Source: CAVWDU01 sp963840725 (GTDB lineage Bacteria > Pseudomonadota > Gammaproteobacteria > Pseudomonadales > Halieaceae). Taken from it: DNA of 64,000 nt. Positions 52,180 to 62,298 of the stretch are shown here, piece by piece (position 1 is the stretch's first letter; each line of letters opens with the position of its first letter). A program made the translations under genes and the position numbers. The notes beneath the pieces were generated by a model that ran no database searches, had not been told where the DNA came from, and worked only from the letters and a program-made list of their open reading frames with translations. Location of the stretch: contig CAWIZY010000007.1 of assembly GCA_963840725.1 (NCBI GenBank), forward strand, positions 100,494 to 164,493, given 5' to 3'.

Positions 52180-53743
52180 TGCCATTGGTCAATCAGAGCC
52201 GCTCACCCGCCCCGTGAGGATCAATGCGGCGCTTGCGTGTCTGTGCTACGCGATTGGTGTTTTGTTTTTCTACCACGATACCGCGCTGTCGATTTTGTCG
52301 ATCTGGAGTCGATCTGACACCTATGCCCACGGCTACCTGATTATTCCCATATCACTGTGGCTGGCTTGGGAGACCTATCGAAAAGCAGAAACGATGAGTT
52401 TCGACTCAACCTTTTGGCCTGCCTTGCTGTTGTTGCCTGGAGGCCTGGCCTGGCTGGCGGCTGATATGGTGGGTGTACTGGTTGTGCAGCAACTGGCGCT
52501 GGTTGGGATTCTGATTGTTGGGATCTGGTCTATTGTCGGGCACAGTGTTACCAGACAGCTGGCGTTTCCACTGGGCTTTCTGTTCCTGGCTGTTCCCATG
52601 GGGGAAGATCTGGTCCCTCCAATGATGGAATTGACCGCTGCAACAACGGTTTGGATGGTCAAAGCTACAGGGATCCCGGTGTTTAGAGAGGGTCTCTATT
52701 TTACCCTGCCCTCCGGCAGCTGGTCGGTTGTAGAAGCCTGCAGCGGCGTGAGATACCTGATCGCATCGTTTACCCTGGGTCTATTATATGCCCATTTGAG
52801 CTACCACTCCTTGTTGAAGAAGCTGTTGTTTGTGCTCGCTTCAATTGTGGTGCCGATTGCCGCGAACTCTGCTCGTGCCTATATGATTGTAATGTTGGGG
52901 CACATGAGCGACATGACCATCGCCACGGGAGTAGACCACCTGATCTATGGCTGGCTTTTCTTCGGTATTGTCATGATGCTGTTGTTCTGGATCGGTTCGT
53001 TCTGGCGGGATGACCAGCTACCGCAGTCGAAAGACGCAACCGTCCCGGTGCCGACCGGGGTATCTGAGGATTCACGTTTTGTTGCGGCCACTCTCATAGC
53101 CTTGGCTCTGGCGGCCATCTGGCCGCTGGTAGCAATGGCAATGGAGAACCGGACACCCGATGATGTCAGCAGTGCGCTGCAGGTGCCCCGGGCAGCGAGC
53201 GGCTGGATGGCAGCGCCACCAGGTAACTGGGATTGGGCGCCTGTCAACCGGGGCGCCGATTCAAATCTGACTCAGTTCTATCGCCAGGACAATGAACAGG
53301 TAGGCCTTTACCTGCAGCGTTATGTTGCGGACGGGCAGGGGCGTGAGCTGATCAGTGGTAAGGTCAATGAGATGATTGACGAGACGGGCCGCTGGCGGAT
53401 CACCGGGTCGAGAACGATCCCTGTCACGCTACCATCGGGAGAGGTTAGCGCGGTAAGGGAGATTGATCTCTCAGCGGGCGGTCGCAGTCTTTTGTTGTGG
53501 TATTGGTATCGCGTTGGCGGGCACAACGTCATAAACCGCTACTGGGCCAAAGCCTATCAGGCCATGGAGGCGATGACCTTTGGTCGGCGGGATTCGGCGT
53601 TTATTCTGGTCGCTACCGAATTGCAACTGTCAGAGACTCCGGTTGAATCCGGGCGCGAGACACTGCTTGGATTTATTACCCAACACTGGTCGTCCATCGA
53701 GTCAGCATTGGATGATGACGGATCACGAGACCGCGATGAGTGA
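52172..53743 (+). CDS. xrtA: Exosortase A fused to an EpsI domain
   Basis: 523 aa inner-membrane cysteine protease-like enzyme proposed to cut and transfer PEP-CTERM proteins. About eight membrane helices in residues 15-280. The catalytic Cys190 lies in VVEACSGVRYL, Arg235 in NSARAYMIV and His256 in VDHLIYGW. The C-terminal part from about residue 310 is a periplasmic EpsI (DUF3485) domain. The helix bundle plus EpsI fusion is the usual XrtA form. Its one clear substrate in this window is the protein at 24222-25145. Confidence 0.94.
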   Translation: MVDAIGQSEPLTRPVRINAALACLCYAIGVLFFYHDTALSILSIWSRSDTYAHGYLIIPISLWLAWETYRKAETMSFDSTFWPALLLLPGGLAWLAADMVGVLVVQQLALVGILIVGIWSIVGHSVTRQLAFPLGFLFLAVPMGEDLVPPMMELTAATTVWMVKATGIPVFREGLYFTLPSGSWSVVEACSGVRYLIASFTLGLLYAHLSYHSLLKKLLFVLASIVVPIAANSARAYMIVMLGHMSDMTIATGVDHLIYGWLFFGIVMMLLFWIGSFWRDDQLPQSKDATVPVPTGVSEDSRFVAATLIALALAAIWPLVAMAMENRTPDDVSSALQVPRAASGWMAAPPGNWDWAPVNRGADSNLTQFYRQDNEQVGLYLQRYVADGQGRELISGKVNEMIDETGRWRITGSRTIPVTLPSGEVSAVREIDLSAGGRSLLLWYWYRVGGHNVINRYWAKAYQAMEAMTFGRRDSAFILVATELQLSETPVESGRETLLGFITQHWSSIESALDDDGSRDRDE

Positions 53744-54947
53744 GCACGGTGGCGTGCCTCTGGTAGCTCACGTTATTTACTCGCTGGGCACCGGCGGTCT
53801 TGAAAACGGGCTCGTCAACATTATTAACCGTTGTCCGGTAGATCGTTATCGTCACGTGATTGTTTGTCTAACCACCGCGCAGGAGTTCGCCGACCGGATC
53901 ACCACCCCAGGCGTGGAGGTCATCGAGCTCAATAAACGTGATGGCAAGGACTGGCCAGTTTACTGGCGCCTGTTAAAGGTGCTCTGGCGATTGAAGCCGG
54001 CCATTCTGCATACACGCAATCTGGCAGCGCTGGATGTCCAGGTACTGGGGCTGATGGTACCGTCGCTCAAACAGGTGCATGGCGAGCACGGGCGTGACAT
54101 CTACGACCTTGATGGCTTGAACAGAAAATATGCCTTGCTGCGAAAGTTTATGCGTTTGTTCGTCGATCGGTATATTGCCGTGAGCGAGGACCTCCAGCTT
54201 TGGTTGTTGCAGACCATACAGGTCGCACCCGAACGGGTGGAGCAGATCTACAACGGCGTCGATCACAAAAAATTCCAGCCCCGCGGAGAGCGCCGCCCCG
54301 CCGTGCTCCCGACCAGGTTTCTTCCCGACGGGCCTGGTGTCGTAATTGGTACGGTTGGCAGACTAGCCCCGGTCAAGGACCAGCAGCAGATTCTGCAGGC
54401 TGTGTCCCTGATCGTATCCCGCGATCCTCTCTGGCGTGAGAGCCTGAGAGTGGTATTGGTCGGGGACGGTCCATTAATGCAGGAATTGGCAGCGCTGTCA
54501 GAGCGCTTGGGTCTGACAGAGCTGGTCTGGATGCCGGGGGACAGAGATGATATACCGGCGCTGTTACAAGCCATGGATATTTTTATTCTGCCGTCCCTGG
54601 CGGAGGGTATTTCCAATACCATACTCGAGGCTATGTCTGCCGGTCTGCCTGTGATAGCGACCGATACCGGCGGCAACCCGGAATTGATCAGTCACGGGGA
54701 AACCGGATTTCTTGTGCCGGTGGGCAGTGCGGCTCTACTGGCGGATGCCCTGCAGCAATTGCTGGTGTCACCGGAATTGCGCGCAGGCATAGGTAATAGT
54801 GCTTTGAAGCAGGTGAGAGAACGCTTTGACTGGTCAATAACAGTCGAGAATTATTTAAAGATATACGACGAACTATTGGGCATTGCTGGCCGAGAGACAA
54901 ACGGGGCGCCCGTGGCAGAACAGAAGAACAATCTGGAGATTGGTTAA
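53736..54947 (+). CDS. XrtA/PEP-CTERM system glycosyltransferase (GT4, second of the set)
   Basis: About 403 aa GT-B enzyme. VIYSLGTGGLENGLVNIINR near the N-terminus is the family signature. A GTVGRLAPVKDQ acceptor-domain start and PSLAEGISNTILEAMSAGLPV (E-x7-E) bind the nucleotide sugar. The frame is open far upstream inside xrtA; ATG 53736, overlapping the xrtA stop, is chosen. Confidence 0.9.
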   Translation: MSEHGGVPLVAHVIYSLGTGGLENGLVNIINRCPVDRYRHVIVCLTTAQEFADRITTPGVEVIELNKRDGKDWPVYWRLLKVLWRLKPAILHTRNLAALDVQVLGLMVPSLKQVHGEHGRDIYDLDGLNRKYALLRKFMRLFVDRYIAVSEDLQLWLLQTIQVAPERVEQIYNGVDHKKFQPRGERRPAVLPTRFLPDGPGVVIGTVGRLAPVKDQQQILQAVSLIVSRDPLWRESLRVVLVGDGPLMQELAALSERLGLTELVWMPGDRDDIPALLQAMDIFILPSLAEGISNTILEAMSAGLPVIATDTGGNPELISHGETGFLVPVGSAALLADALQQLLVSPELRAGIGNSALKQVRERFDWSITVENYLKIYDELLGIAGRETNGAPVAEQKNNLEIG

Positions 54948-54950
54948 TCT

Positions 54951-56860
54951 ATGTGCGGAGTGGCTGGTATATTCGATCTGGGTGGTAAGCGTGAGTTCTC
55001 ACGGGAATTGATCGAATCAATGAATGAACGTCAGTTTCATCGCGGTCCGGATGAGGGAGGGCTGCATCTGGAACCCGGGGTCGCGCTCGCTCACCGTCGC
55101 TTGTCAATTATTGACTTGTCTTCGGGTCAACAACCGATGTTCAGTGGTGATGGGAACCTGTGTCTGGTTTACAACGGAGAGATTTACAATTTTATAGATC
55201 TGGCCTCGCAACTCAAAGCCAAGGGCTATGAGTTCCGAACCCGTTGCGATACCGAGGTGATCCTCTATGCCTGGCAGGAGTGGGGAGAGGCTTGCGTTGA
55301 GCGGTTCCGCGGTATGTTTGCGTTTGCACTTTATGATCGCAGGGCACAGAGCTTGTTCATTGCCCGCGACAGATTGGGCATAAAGCCGTTGTATTATGCT
55401 GAGTTGTCGGACGGACATATCGTCTTTGGATCTGAGCTGAAGGTGCTCACCCGGCATCCACAGATGCCGAAGACGCTGTCAATGGAGGCGGTGGAAGATT
55501 ACTTTGCACTCGGTTATATGCCAGAGCCCAAGACGATTCTCGAGGACGTACATAAGCTGGCCCCCGGTCACACTCTGCTGTTGCACCGGGGCAAAGCGAT
55601 GCACAGACCGAAGGAATACTGGGACGTACCTTTCAATATTGAAGAAGGTCGGCTCGGAGAGCGAGACTAGAGTCGAGAACTGATTCGCGCGTACTTCGTG
55701 AAGCCGTAAATATCCGCATGGTGGCCGAGGTGCCACTTGGTGCGTTTCTGTCCGGTGGTGTGGATTCCAGCGCGATTGTTGCTCTGATGTCCGATTTGCA
55801 GAACAATCCAGTAAATACCTGCTCTATCGGTTTCGATGTGCAAACAGTTTGATGAGACCGATTCTGCGCAGAACAGGTCGCCAAGCGATATCGGCACCAA
55901 CCACCGGAGTCAACGTGGTCGCTAGCGATGACTTTGACCTACTGGACGAACTGGCGGCTCTATACGACGAACCTTATGCCGATAGCTCGGCTATTCCCAC
56001 CTATCGCGTTTGTCATCTGCGAGGGAAAACGTGATTGTTGCGCTTTCCGGGGATGGTGGTGACGAGCTTTTGCGGGCTATCGCCGGCATCGATGGCATAT
56101 GAACGAAGAGAAATTTCGTGCAAGCTGCCCTGGTCAGTTTCGCTCGGCCGGTGTTTGGTGCGGCCGGTGAGGTATATATCCCAAGGCGGACTGGGCCCCA
56201 GAAGTTTTTCGGGCCAAGACCACGCTGCAGTCGCTTGCGCGGAATTCCGTCGAGGCCTATCTTAATACTGTTTCGATGACAACTGAAGCACAGCGCCGAT
56301 CGCCATGTTCGCGATGACACTGCAGCGAACTTGCAGGGTTATCAGGCAGTGGAGAACTTTCACTACCATGCGCAGCGCGCCCCACAGAAGACCCCCTTTC
56401 TATGATCCAGTACCTGGACATGAAGACTTACCTTGCGGGTGATATTCTGACCAAGGTGGATCGGGCCAGTATGGCGCACTCACTGGAGGTTCGTGTCCCG
56501 ATCCTTGATCACGAGTTCCTCGGCTGGGCAAGTGGCTTGCCCCCCGCACTCAAGCTGCGCGGCCAGGAGGGAAAGTACGTGTTCAAAAAGTCGCTCGAGC
56601 CCTATCTATCAAAGGATGTGTTGTACCGGGACAAGATGGGGTTCGGCGTGCCTGTCGCCAAGTGGTTTCGAGGTCCATTGAAATCGCGCTTACACGACAA
56701 TCTGCTCGAAGGCGGCCTCGCCGATATGGGCTTGTTCGAGAAGGCCGGAATCAGACAGCTGATTGATCAGCACACCTCCGGGCAACGGGAGCACAGTTCG
56801 CTGATATGGGCGATGCTGATGTTTGAATCCAGCATCCGTCAGCTTGGTACAAAGGTATAA
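54951..56860 (+). pseudogene. Amidotransferase 1, exosortase A system-associated (asparagine synthase-like, many frameshifts)
   Basis: Glutamine-dependent asparagine synthase relative of about 635 aa when complete. The N-terminal glutaminase domain is intact, with Cys2 of MCGVAGIF, RGPDEGG and NGEIYNF. The synthase PP-loop LSGGVDSSAIVAL is readable near 55755-55790, SGDGGDEL near 56047-56072 and KVDRASMAHSLEVRVPILDHEF from 56454. Between 55665 and 56400 the frame changes at least seven times in about 740 bases, far more than elsewhere. The last 152 codons (from 56402) are again intact. Confidence 0.85.
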
Positions 56861-56912
56861 GGGTCCACATGGAGATATGGAAGGTAATGAATAGCGCTTA
56901 CGGGCCCATACC

Positions 56913-58127
56913 GTGGTGACCAAACTACTGTTAATCTCCACGCTTTACCCCAACAGTGCTCAACCTAGGCATGGAATTTTTGTGGAAACCCGGTTGCGAC
57001 ACTTGCTGGCTGCAGGTGATACCGAGGCCACTGTTATAGCACCTGTCCCCTGGTTTCCATTCAGGACATCGCGTCTCCCGGAGTATTCTCGCTACGTGGA
57101 TATTCCTGCCGAGGAAGAGCGAAACGGGGTCAAGGTGTACCATCCCAGATACCTGGTCATACCCAAGGTGGGTATGCTCCTTGCACCCGTTTTTCTCGCC
57201 ATCTCAATGCTGCTGATGGTCAGGAAACTGCGCCAGACCGGACTTGATTATGATGTTGTTGACGGGCACTACTACTACCCTGATGGCGTGGCGATAGCTT
57301 TCATCAGGCGGTATCTGGCAAGGCCCTTTCTGGTCACGGCGCGAGGCACGGATATCAATCTGATTCCACAATACACGATCCCCAGGAAACTGGTGCTCTG
57401 GGCAGCGGACAAGGCCGCCGCTTCCATAACCGTTTGCCAGGCTCTTAAGGACAGAATGGTCGAGTTGGGTGCGGATGGTAATAAGATTAATGTGCTGCGA
57501 AACGGAGTTGATCTTGTCAGGTTTAGACCTTTTTCACGGGAAGAAATGCGGCGCGAATATGGACTCTCCACCACCACTCTCCTGAGTGTGGGGCATTTGA
57601 TCGAGAGAAAAGGCCATGATCTGGTCATCGACTCCCTGACTCATTTGCCCGGCGTACATCTGCTGATCGCAGGCGATGGAGAAGAGTTTGATCGTTTGCG
57701 CCACCAGGTTGAACGCCTGGGACTGGGAGGGCGTGTCTCATTCCTTGGCGCACTGGATCAGGACGAGTTGGCGAGAGTCTACAACGCCGCTGATATTATG
57801 GTGCTGGCTTCGAGTCGAGAGGGTTGGGCGAATGTGCTTCTGGAGTCGATGGCCTGTGGGACACCTGTGGTAGCTACCGATATCTGGGGTACCCCCGAGG
57901 TAGTCGCCGATCCCGCTGCGGGCGTTCTGGTGGCGGAGCGCAGTGGTGAGGGATTGGCAGCCGGCGTGATCTCACTGCTGACGCACTATCCTGCCCATGC
58001 GGACACCCGGGCCTACGCAGAAAAATTCTCATGGAACGAAACAGTAGTTGGTATTAAGTCGCTGATGAAAGCTGTCTCCGATCAGGAGGCGTCCTCGCTG
58101 GGTGCTGACTGTGAGGTTCCAAGGTGA
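56913..58127 (+). CDS. Glycosyltransferase family 4
   Basis: 404 aa GT-B enzyme. STLYPNSAQPRHGIFVE near the N-terminus is typical of exosortase-cluster GT4 proteins. GTDINLIP, the LSVGHLIERKGHD donor-domain start and LASSREGWANVLLESMACG (E-x7-E) are present. Start GTG 56913. It overlaps the next glycosyltransferase by four bases. Confidence 0.9.
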   Translation: MVTKLLLISTLYPNSAQPRHGIFVETRLRHLLAAGDTEATVIAPVPWFPFRTSRLPEYSRYVDIPAEEERNGVKVYHPRYLVIPKVGMLLAPVFLAISMLLMVRKLRQTGLDYDVVDGHYYYPDGVAIAFIRRYLARPFLVTARGTDINLIPQYTIPRKLVLWAADKAAASITVCQALKDRMVELGADGNKINVLRNGVDLVRFRPFSREEMRREYGLSTTTLLSVGHLIERKGHDLVIDSLTHLPGVHLLIAGDGEEFDRLRHQVERLGLGGRVSFLGALDQDELARVYNAADIMVLASSREGWANVLLESMACGTPVVATDIWGTPEVVADPAAGVLVAERSGEGLAAGVISLLTHYPAHADTRAYAEKFSWNETVVGIKSLMKAVSDQEASSLGADCEVPR

Positions 58128-59278
58128 AGATACTTTACCACCACCGAGTTGCGTCAAAAGACGGACAGTATGTACACATCGCCGAAATTGTGTCTTCACT
58201 GAGAAAACTGGGCCACGAGGTCATCGTCTGCGAGCCCGCATCGATCAAGAATACACAGTTCGGCAAAGGTTCGGGGACGGTAGATCGGCTACGGGCCTAC
58301 TTGCCCGGCTTTATCCACGAAGTCGCTGAAATTCTCTATAGCATACCTGACTACCTGAAACTGCGCCGTCTGATTCGCACGCACAAGCCCGATTGCATAT
58401 ACGAGCGCTATAATCTTTACTTCATGTCCGGGGTCTGGGCCAAAGAACAGATTTTCCCTGCCATACCTGGTCGAGGTTAACGCCCCGCTATTTCTCGAGC
58501 GGAAAAAAAATGATCAGGTGGCGTTGCCTCGCCTGGCGCGGTGGAGTGAGGACTATGTGTGGAAGAATGCCGATATCGTGCTGCCTGTGACTGGTGTATT
58601 GGCTGGGATGATTGCAGAACGAGGTGTGTGTAGCGATCAAATCCGGGTCATCCCCAACGGTATCAGCGCCTCGTTTGGGGAGGACCTCCCCGATCGCGCT
58701 GTCCTTGACAAGCGCTATGGCCTCGCGGGTAAACTGGTACTGGGGTTTGTCGGTTTCGTGCGTGAGTGGCACGGTCTGGATAGAGTGCTGCGCGTCATCG
58801 CTGAGAACCGGGATGAACCCTGGCATTTACTTCTGGCCGGTGATGGTCCGGATCGACAGCGCCTGGAGATCATCGCCCGAGACCTTGGCATAGACGATCG
58901 TCTGACTGTCACAGGAATCATCGATCGCCAGGCCATGCCTGAGTTCATACAGCGCTTTGATATTGCGCTGCAACCGGATGTGGTGGAGTACGCTTCACCA
59001 CTCAAGCTCTTCGAGTACCTGGCGATGGGTCGTCCGGTGATAGCACCGGATACGGAAAACATCCGTGAAATCTTGACTGATGAGGAGAACGCCTTGCTAT
59101 TCGATCCAGCAAACGACTCGTTTAGCCGGAAACTCAGTGAGCTCTGCACCGACGCCGAGCTCAGAGAGGCGTTGGGTCGTGCAGCTCACCGAACCATCGG
59201 TGAGCAAAAACTGCTGTGGGACGAAAATGCCCGCAGGATTGCGCAATGCTTTGAAAACCAGATGAGAGGCTCGAATAA
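58124..59278 (+). pseudogene. Glycosyltransferase family 4 (frameshifted)
   Basis: GT-B enzyme of about 385 aa. The first part ends early at 58480. Removing one C near 58448 joins it to the second part (FSLPYLVEVNAPLFLE, then VIPNGIS and LGFVGFVREWHGLD, with SPLKLFEYLAMGRPVIAP as the donor site). The second frame runs on to 59393 with a low-complexity tail (RGSNNATDRTRGG). The natural end may be the TAA at 59276-59278, reached if one more base is missing, so the 3' end is uncertain. Confidence 0.78.
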
Positions 59279-59424
59279 TGCCACCGACCGGACTCGCGGT
59301 GGCTCGCTTAGCGAAACACACAGGGCGGGCAGGGGTGCTGGAGGCACTCGAACGATTGCCGACTCCGCAGGGAGAGAGAGAACTGTTGTCTGACGCGCTC
59401 TCTGATTGCCACACCAGCCAGTGA
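59278..59424 (+). CDS. Possible 48-aa small protein
   Basis: ATG 59278 follows AGAGG at good spacing and the stop overlaps the ATG of the next gene (TGATG). The sequence has an amphipathic helical look (GLAVARLAKHTGRAGVLEAL). It competes with the tail of the upstream glycosyltransferase frame. No family recognised. Confidence 0.3.
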   Translation: MPPTGLAVARLAKHTGRAGVLEALERLPTPQGERELLSDALSDCHTSQ

Positions 59425-61079
59425 TGCGGCATCGTACTGTTATTCCGGCACTATTGGCACTGACTGCGATTATTTGCGTGACTACTCTCGCGGCTCAATT
59501 CTTCGATCAGCCGGTACAGGCGAGCGAGTCTGAGCCAGCAGCAAGAAAAGCGACCACGCCGCGCTGTGCCCCCCCGAATTGTCCTACCCCATCGCGAACT
59601 TACACGCCGATGTTATGCCAAAACTGTACCACTACAGCAAAATGGTTATGGCTGTGAGCCCATCCACCCTGTGGCGGATTCTGCGATCACCGTGGTGAGG
59701 TTGCAGCTCGGCGAAACACTGGCTGAAGCGGTCTTGCGTTTGAAGAGTAAGTCACCGTCAGGCGGTGTTATTGAGGTATTGGCGACATGCTGCAGTGCGA
59801 TAACTTCAGGATGACCAGAAAACTGTATCTGCCCGATTGACCATACGGGGTGTCGGGAAAAATGGCCAGAGCCTACTGCAGAGCCGCTGATTTCCCGCGC
59901 CTGGATAGGAGTGGTAATCCTACCAAGAGCGTCCGACTCGGGGGAACGGTGCCTAAAGATCTGGTGACTCCATCATTCCTTCAAATCGCCTCGCCTAATG
60001 GGCGATTCGCGTTGGAGAACTTTGAAATAGACGGCTATCGGCAGGCGGTCGAGATGGGGTCTGCCGGTGAGTACCGTTTCCTGAATGTCTATGCCCATTC
60101 GGGTCTGGGAAACGGCTTTTCTAACAAGAATACCGGTGGTCCTGCAAAAGATCCTTATCGGAACATTGCCAAGCCCAGTCGATTCAACGCCAGCTTTTGC
60201 GGCGTAGAAGTCAGCCACTACGGCCAGGGGAACCATACACATAATTTTTATATGCAACTTCCTTGGGTGGTGGAGGTGGACACCCGCGACTGATGGCTTT
60301 GGGTCCGGACGTCTTCGATACCTGGTCCCGGGTCAATCTGGTGGATTCTTTTGTTCACTCCGCGCGCTGGGCTAGCAATTTCAAGTCGATAGCCAATGAG
60401 AACAATATTATCAACAGCCGGATATGGTCAAGTCTCAGTGGCAGTGGGGTGGACGACGGTTTGCCAGTCGATAACGCTCAGGCAGAGATCGATATAACAC
60501 TGGCGTCCGACATATTGGTGCAGGACAGTGATTTACGTAAATTCAAACCGGATCCACGAACTGCGGGCACTGCGGTTATAAGTCTGCGCGCGCGAATGAC
60601 CGCTCTGCGCGGATCGCATATACCTCTGATCTGGAGCCCGTATCATCGGCGGATAACAGACAAAGAAACCGGTAAACGGATCCTCATTCCCCGCCTCCCA
60701 AAAATCCGTCTCATCCAGCGCACGGCCCGCAATGGTGGGAGGAGCTGGCGGGGGAAAAGCATTTTTCTACCCGGATCAAGGATACGCGGATAGCCTTCTC
60801 GGGCGTGGCGAACAAGCGACTGGCAGCCCTGGAGGTCTACCATACGCGATGGTTTGGGATGGCGGCAAGGGTGAGTCACCCTGCCTGCTTCCAATGCCAA
60901 CCAATGCTTATGAGCGCGCGCATGTTTATCTTGATAACGTGAGCTTTGAGGGTTTCGACCCGGACCAGCGAGTTCGTCAACGGGATTTTGTGCATTCCTC
61001 CGCCTGCCAGCAGTCCAGGCCAGCGGGACCAACGCTGGAGAGTTGGCAGCGCTACGGGGTGATTGAAGTCACTGACTGA
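59424..61079 (+). pseudogene. Secreted right-handed beta-helix-like protein (at least four frameshifts)
   Basis: Starts with a signal-like helix (VIPALLALTAIICVTTLAAQ). The remainder is spread over at least five reading-frame pieces (to about 59660, 59814, 60293, 60793 and 61079). Pieces such as GRFALENFEIDGYRQAVEMG, YRFLNVYAHSG and IANENNIINSRIWSSLSG look like parallel beta-helix rungs. Such proteins often are polysaccharide lyases or epimerases. The catalytic type cannot be judged from the broken sequence. Confidence 0.62.
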
Positions 61080-61147
61080 ACCAATGGCGTCGCTTATGCG
61101 ATTAGACTGTCAGCCATCTACTGCTGGAATATTGCCATCTCTCTGCC

Positions 61148-62122
61148 TCAGGCGACCCGGCTGAAGGCGTGCAGTAGTCTCATCATAAAACGCGTTGGTG
61201 TTTTGTCCCAGGGCGTGAACCGCGGTAGTCTGAAAGTGTCGCTTGCTGGCGAGACAACGAAAGGTTCTGTCGTCACCGCAGTGGTGAACCCCAATTCAGG
61301 CAACAGGTTACGGTGCGCCATTGTGAAGTCAGTGGTTTCGCGGCCGTTTGGGTAAGCAAAAGCAGTGACAGGGGCCCTGATAATATCCTCCAGATCCTTC
61401 TTGCCGGATGCAATTTCGTTTTTTGCCTCCTCCAGATCAAGTGCCGCGAGTATTGGGTGGTTACGGGTGTGGCCACCAATTTCAATGCCGGCGTGGTGCA
61501 ACCCGCGCACCTGCTCGTTGGTCATCATAAGGTTCTGCGGTAGTGGGCCTGCCAGCGCTGCTATCGCGGAAGCGATCTCAAGGCGCTTTCCGGGATGATA
61601 GTACTTTATCGTTGATAGTATTTCAGCTTGCGCTTTCACGTCGGGCCTTCTCGCTGGCTGTGCCGTAAACCTTTAACCCCTGCTCTGTCAGGTCTAACTT
61701 ACCCAACGGGGCTGTCCTCAGTGACTCAGCGACGGTATCATTCCACATCATTCCGCCATTGAGGAAGGCTGTGGCGATAAAAACTGTCGCAGGAATACCT
61801 CTTCGCGTTAGAATGGGCAAGGCGATATCATGATTGTCCGCATAGCCATCGTCAAACGTAATGCTCACCGCTCTTTCAGGAAGTGAGCCGTCATCGCAGC
61901 CGCTGGCAAGCCTCTGCCAGGGGCAGCGGTGAGAAATGCTTTGCCAGCGAGTTCCATTTGCCAATCGAACTCGCCGGCATCCGGCTCGCCGGGCATCATG
62001 AAATCCTTACTAACCAGGACCCTGTGATAAATAAGGATCATCAATCTTTGCTTGCCCCTGGTACGAAGGAGAGAGGGTATCCCGGAGGCAGCCGCCGACC
62101 TGACCATTGAATCTAAAGACAT
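61148..62122 (-). pseudogene. Polysaccharide deacetylase-family protein (two frameshifts)
   Basis: NodB-fold protein of about 325 aa after repair. The order is LMILIYHRVL, AVSITFDDGYADN (metal Asp pair), GIEIGGHTRNHPIL (H-x3-H) and VTAFAYPNGRET. Shifts occur at the four-G run 61920-61923 and near 61640; one missing base explains each. The start is ATG 62122; the same frame is open to 62275 but that part looks non-coding. It is a second deacetylase, distinct from the XrtA-linked one at 49 kb, and converges on the beta-helix gene. Confidence 0.82.
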
Positions 62123-62298
62123 AGCATAATCTCGTTCAATTTTCAGAGTAGGGCTTTGATGCTGGAATTTGCGTGCCGCAGCAGTTTCAGCTCTACACCG
62201 TCTCTGGCGCCGGAAATAAACCACAACAGCAGTAACAACAGTATAAACGACTATACCCATGATCACTGTAGCCAACAGCTGGCCGAGACCGCTGACGC

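Noticed and set aside
61878..62275. Extended minus-strand frame beginning with a hydrophobic stretch before the deacetylase
   Set aside because: The deacetylase-like sequence begins at ATG 62122; the upstream part has no family resemblance and probably is the spacer behind the flippase gene.
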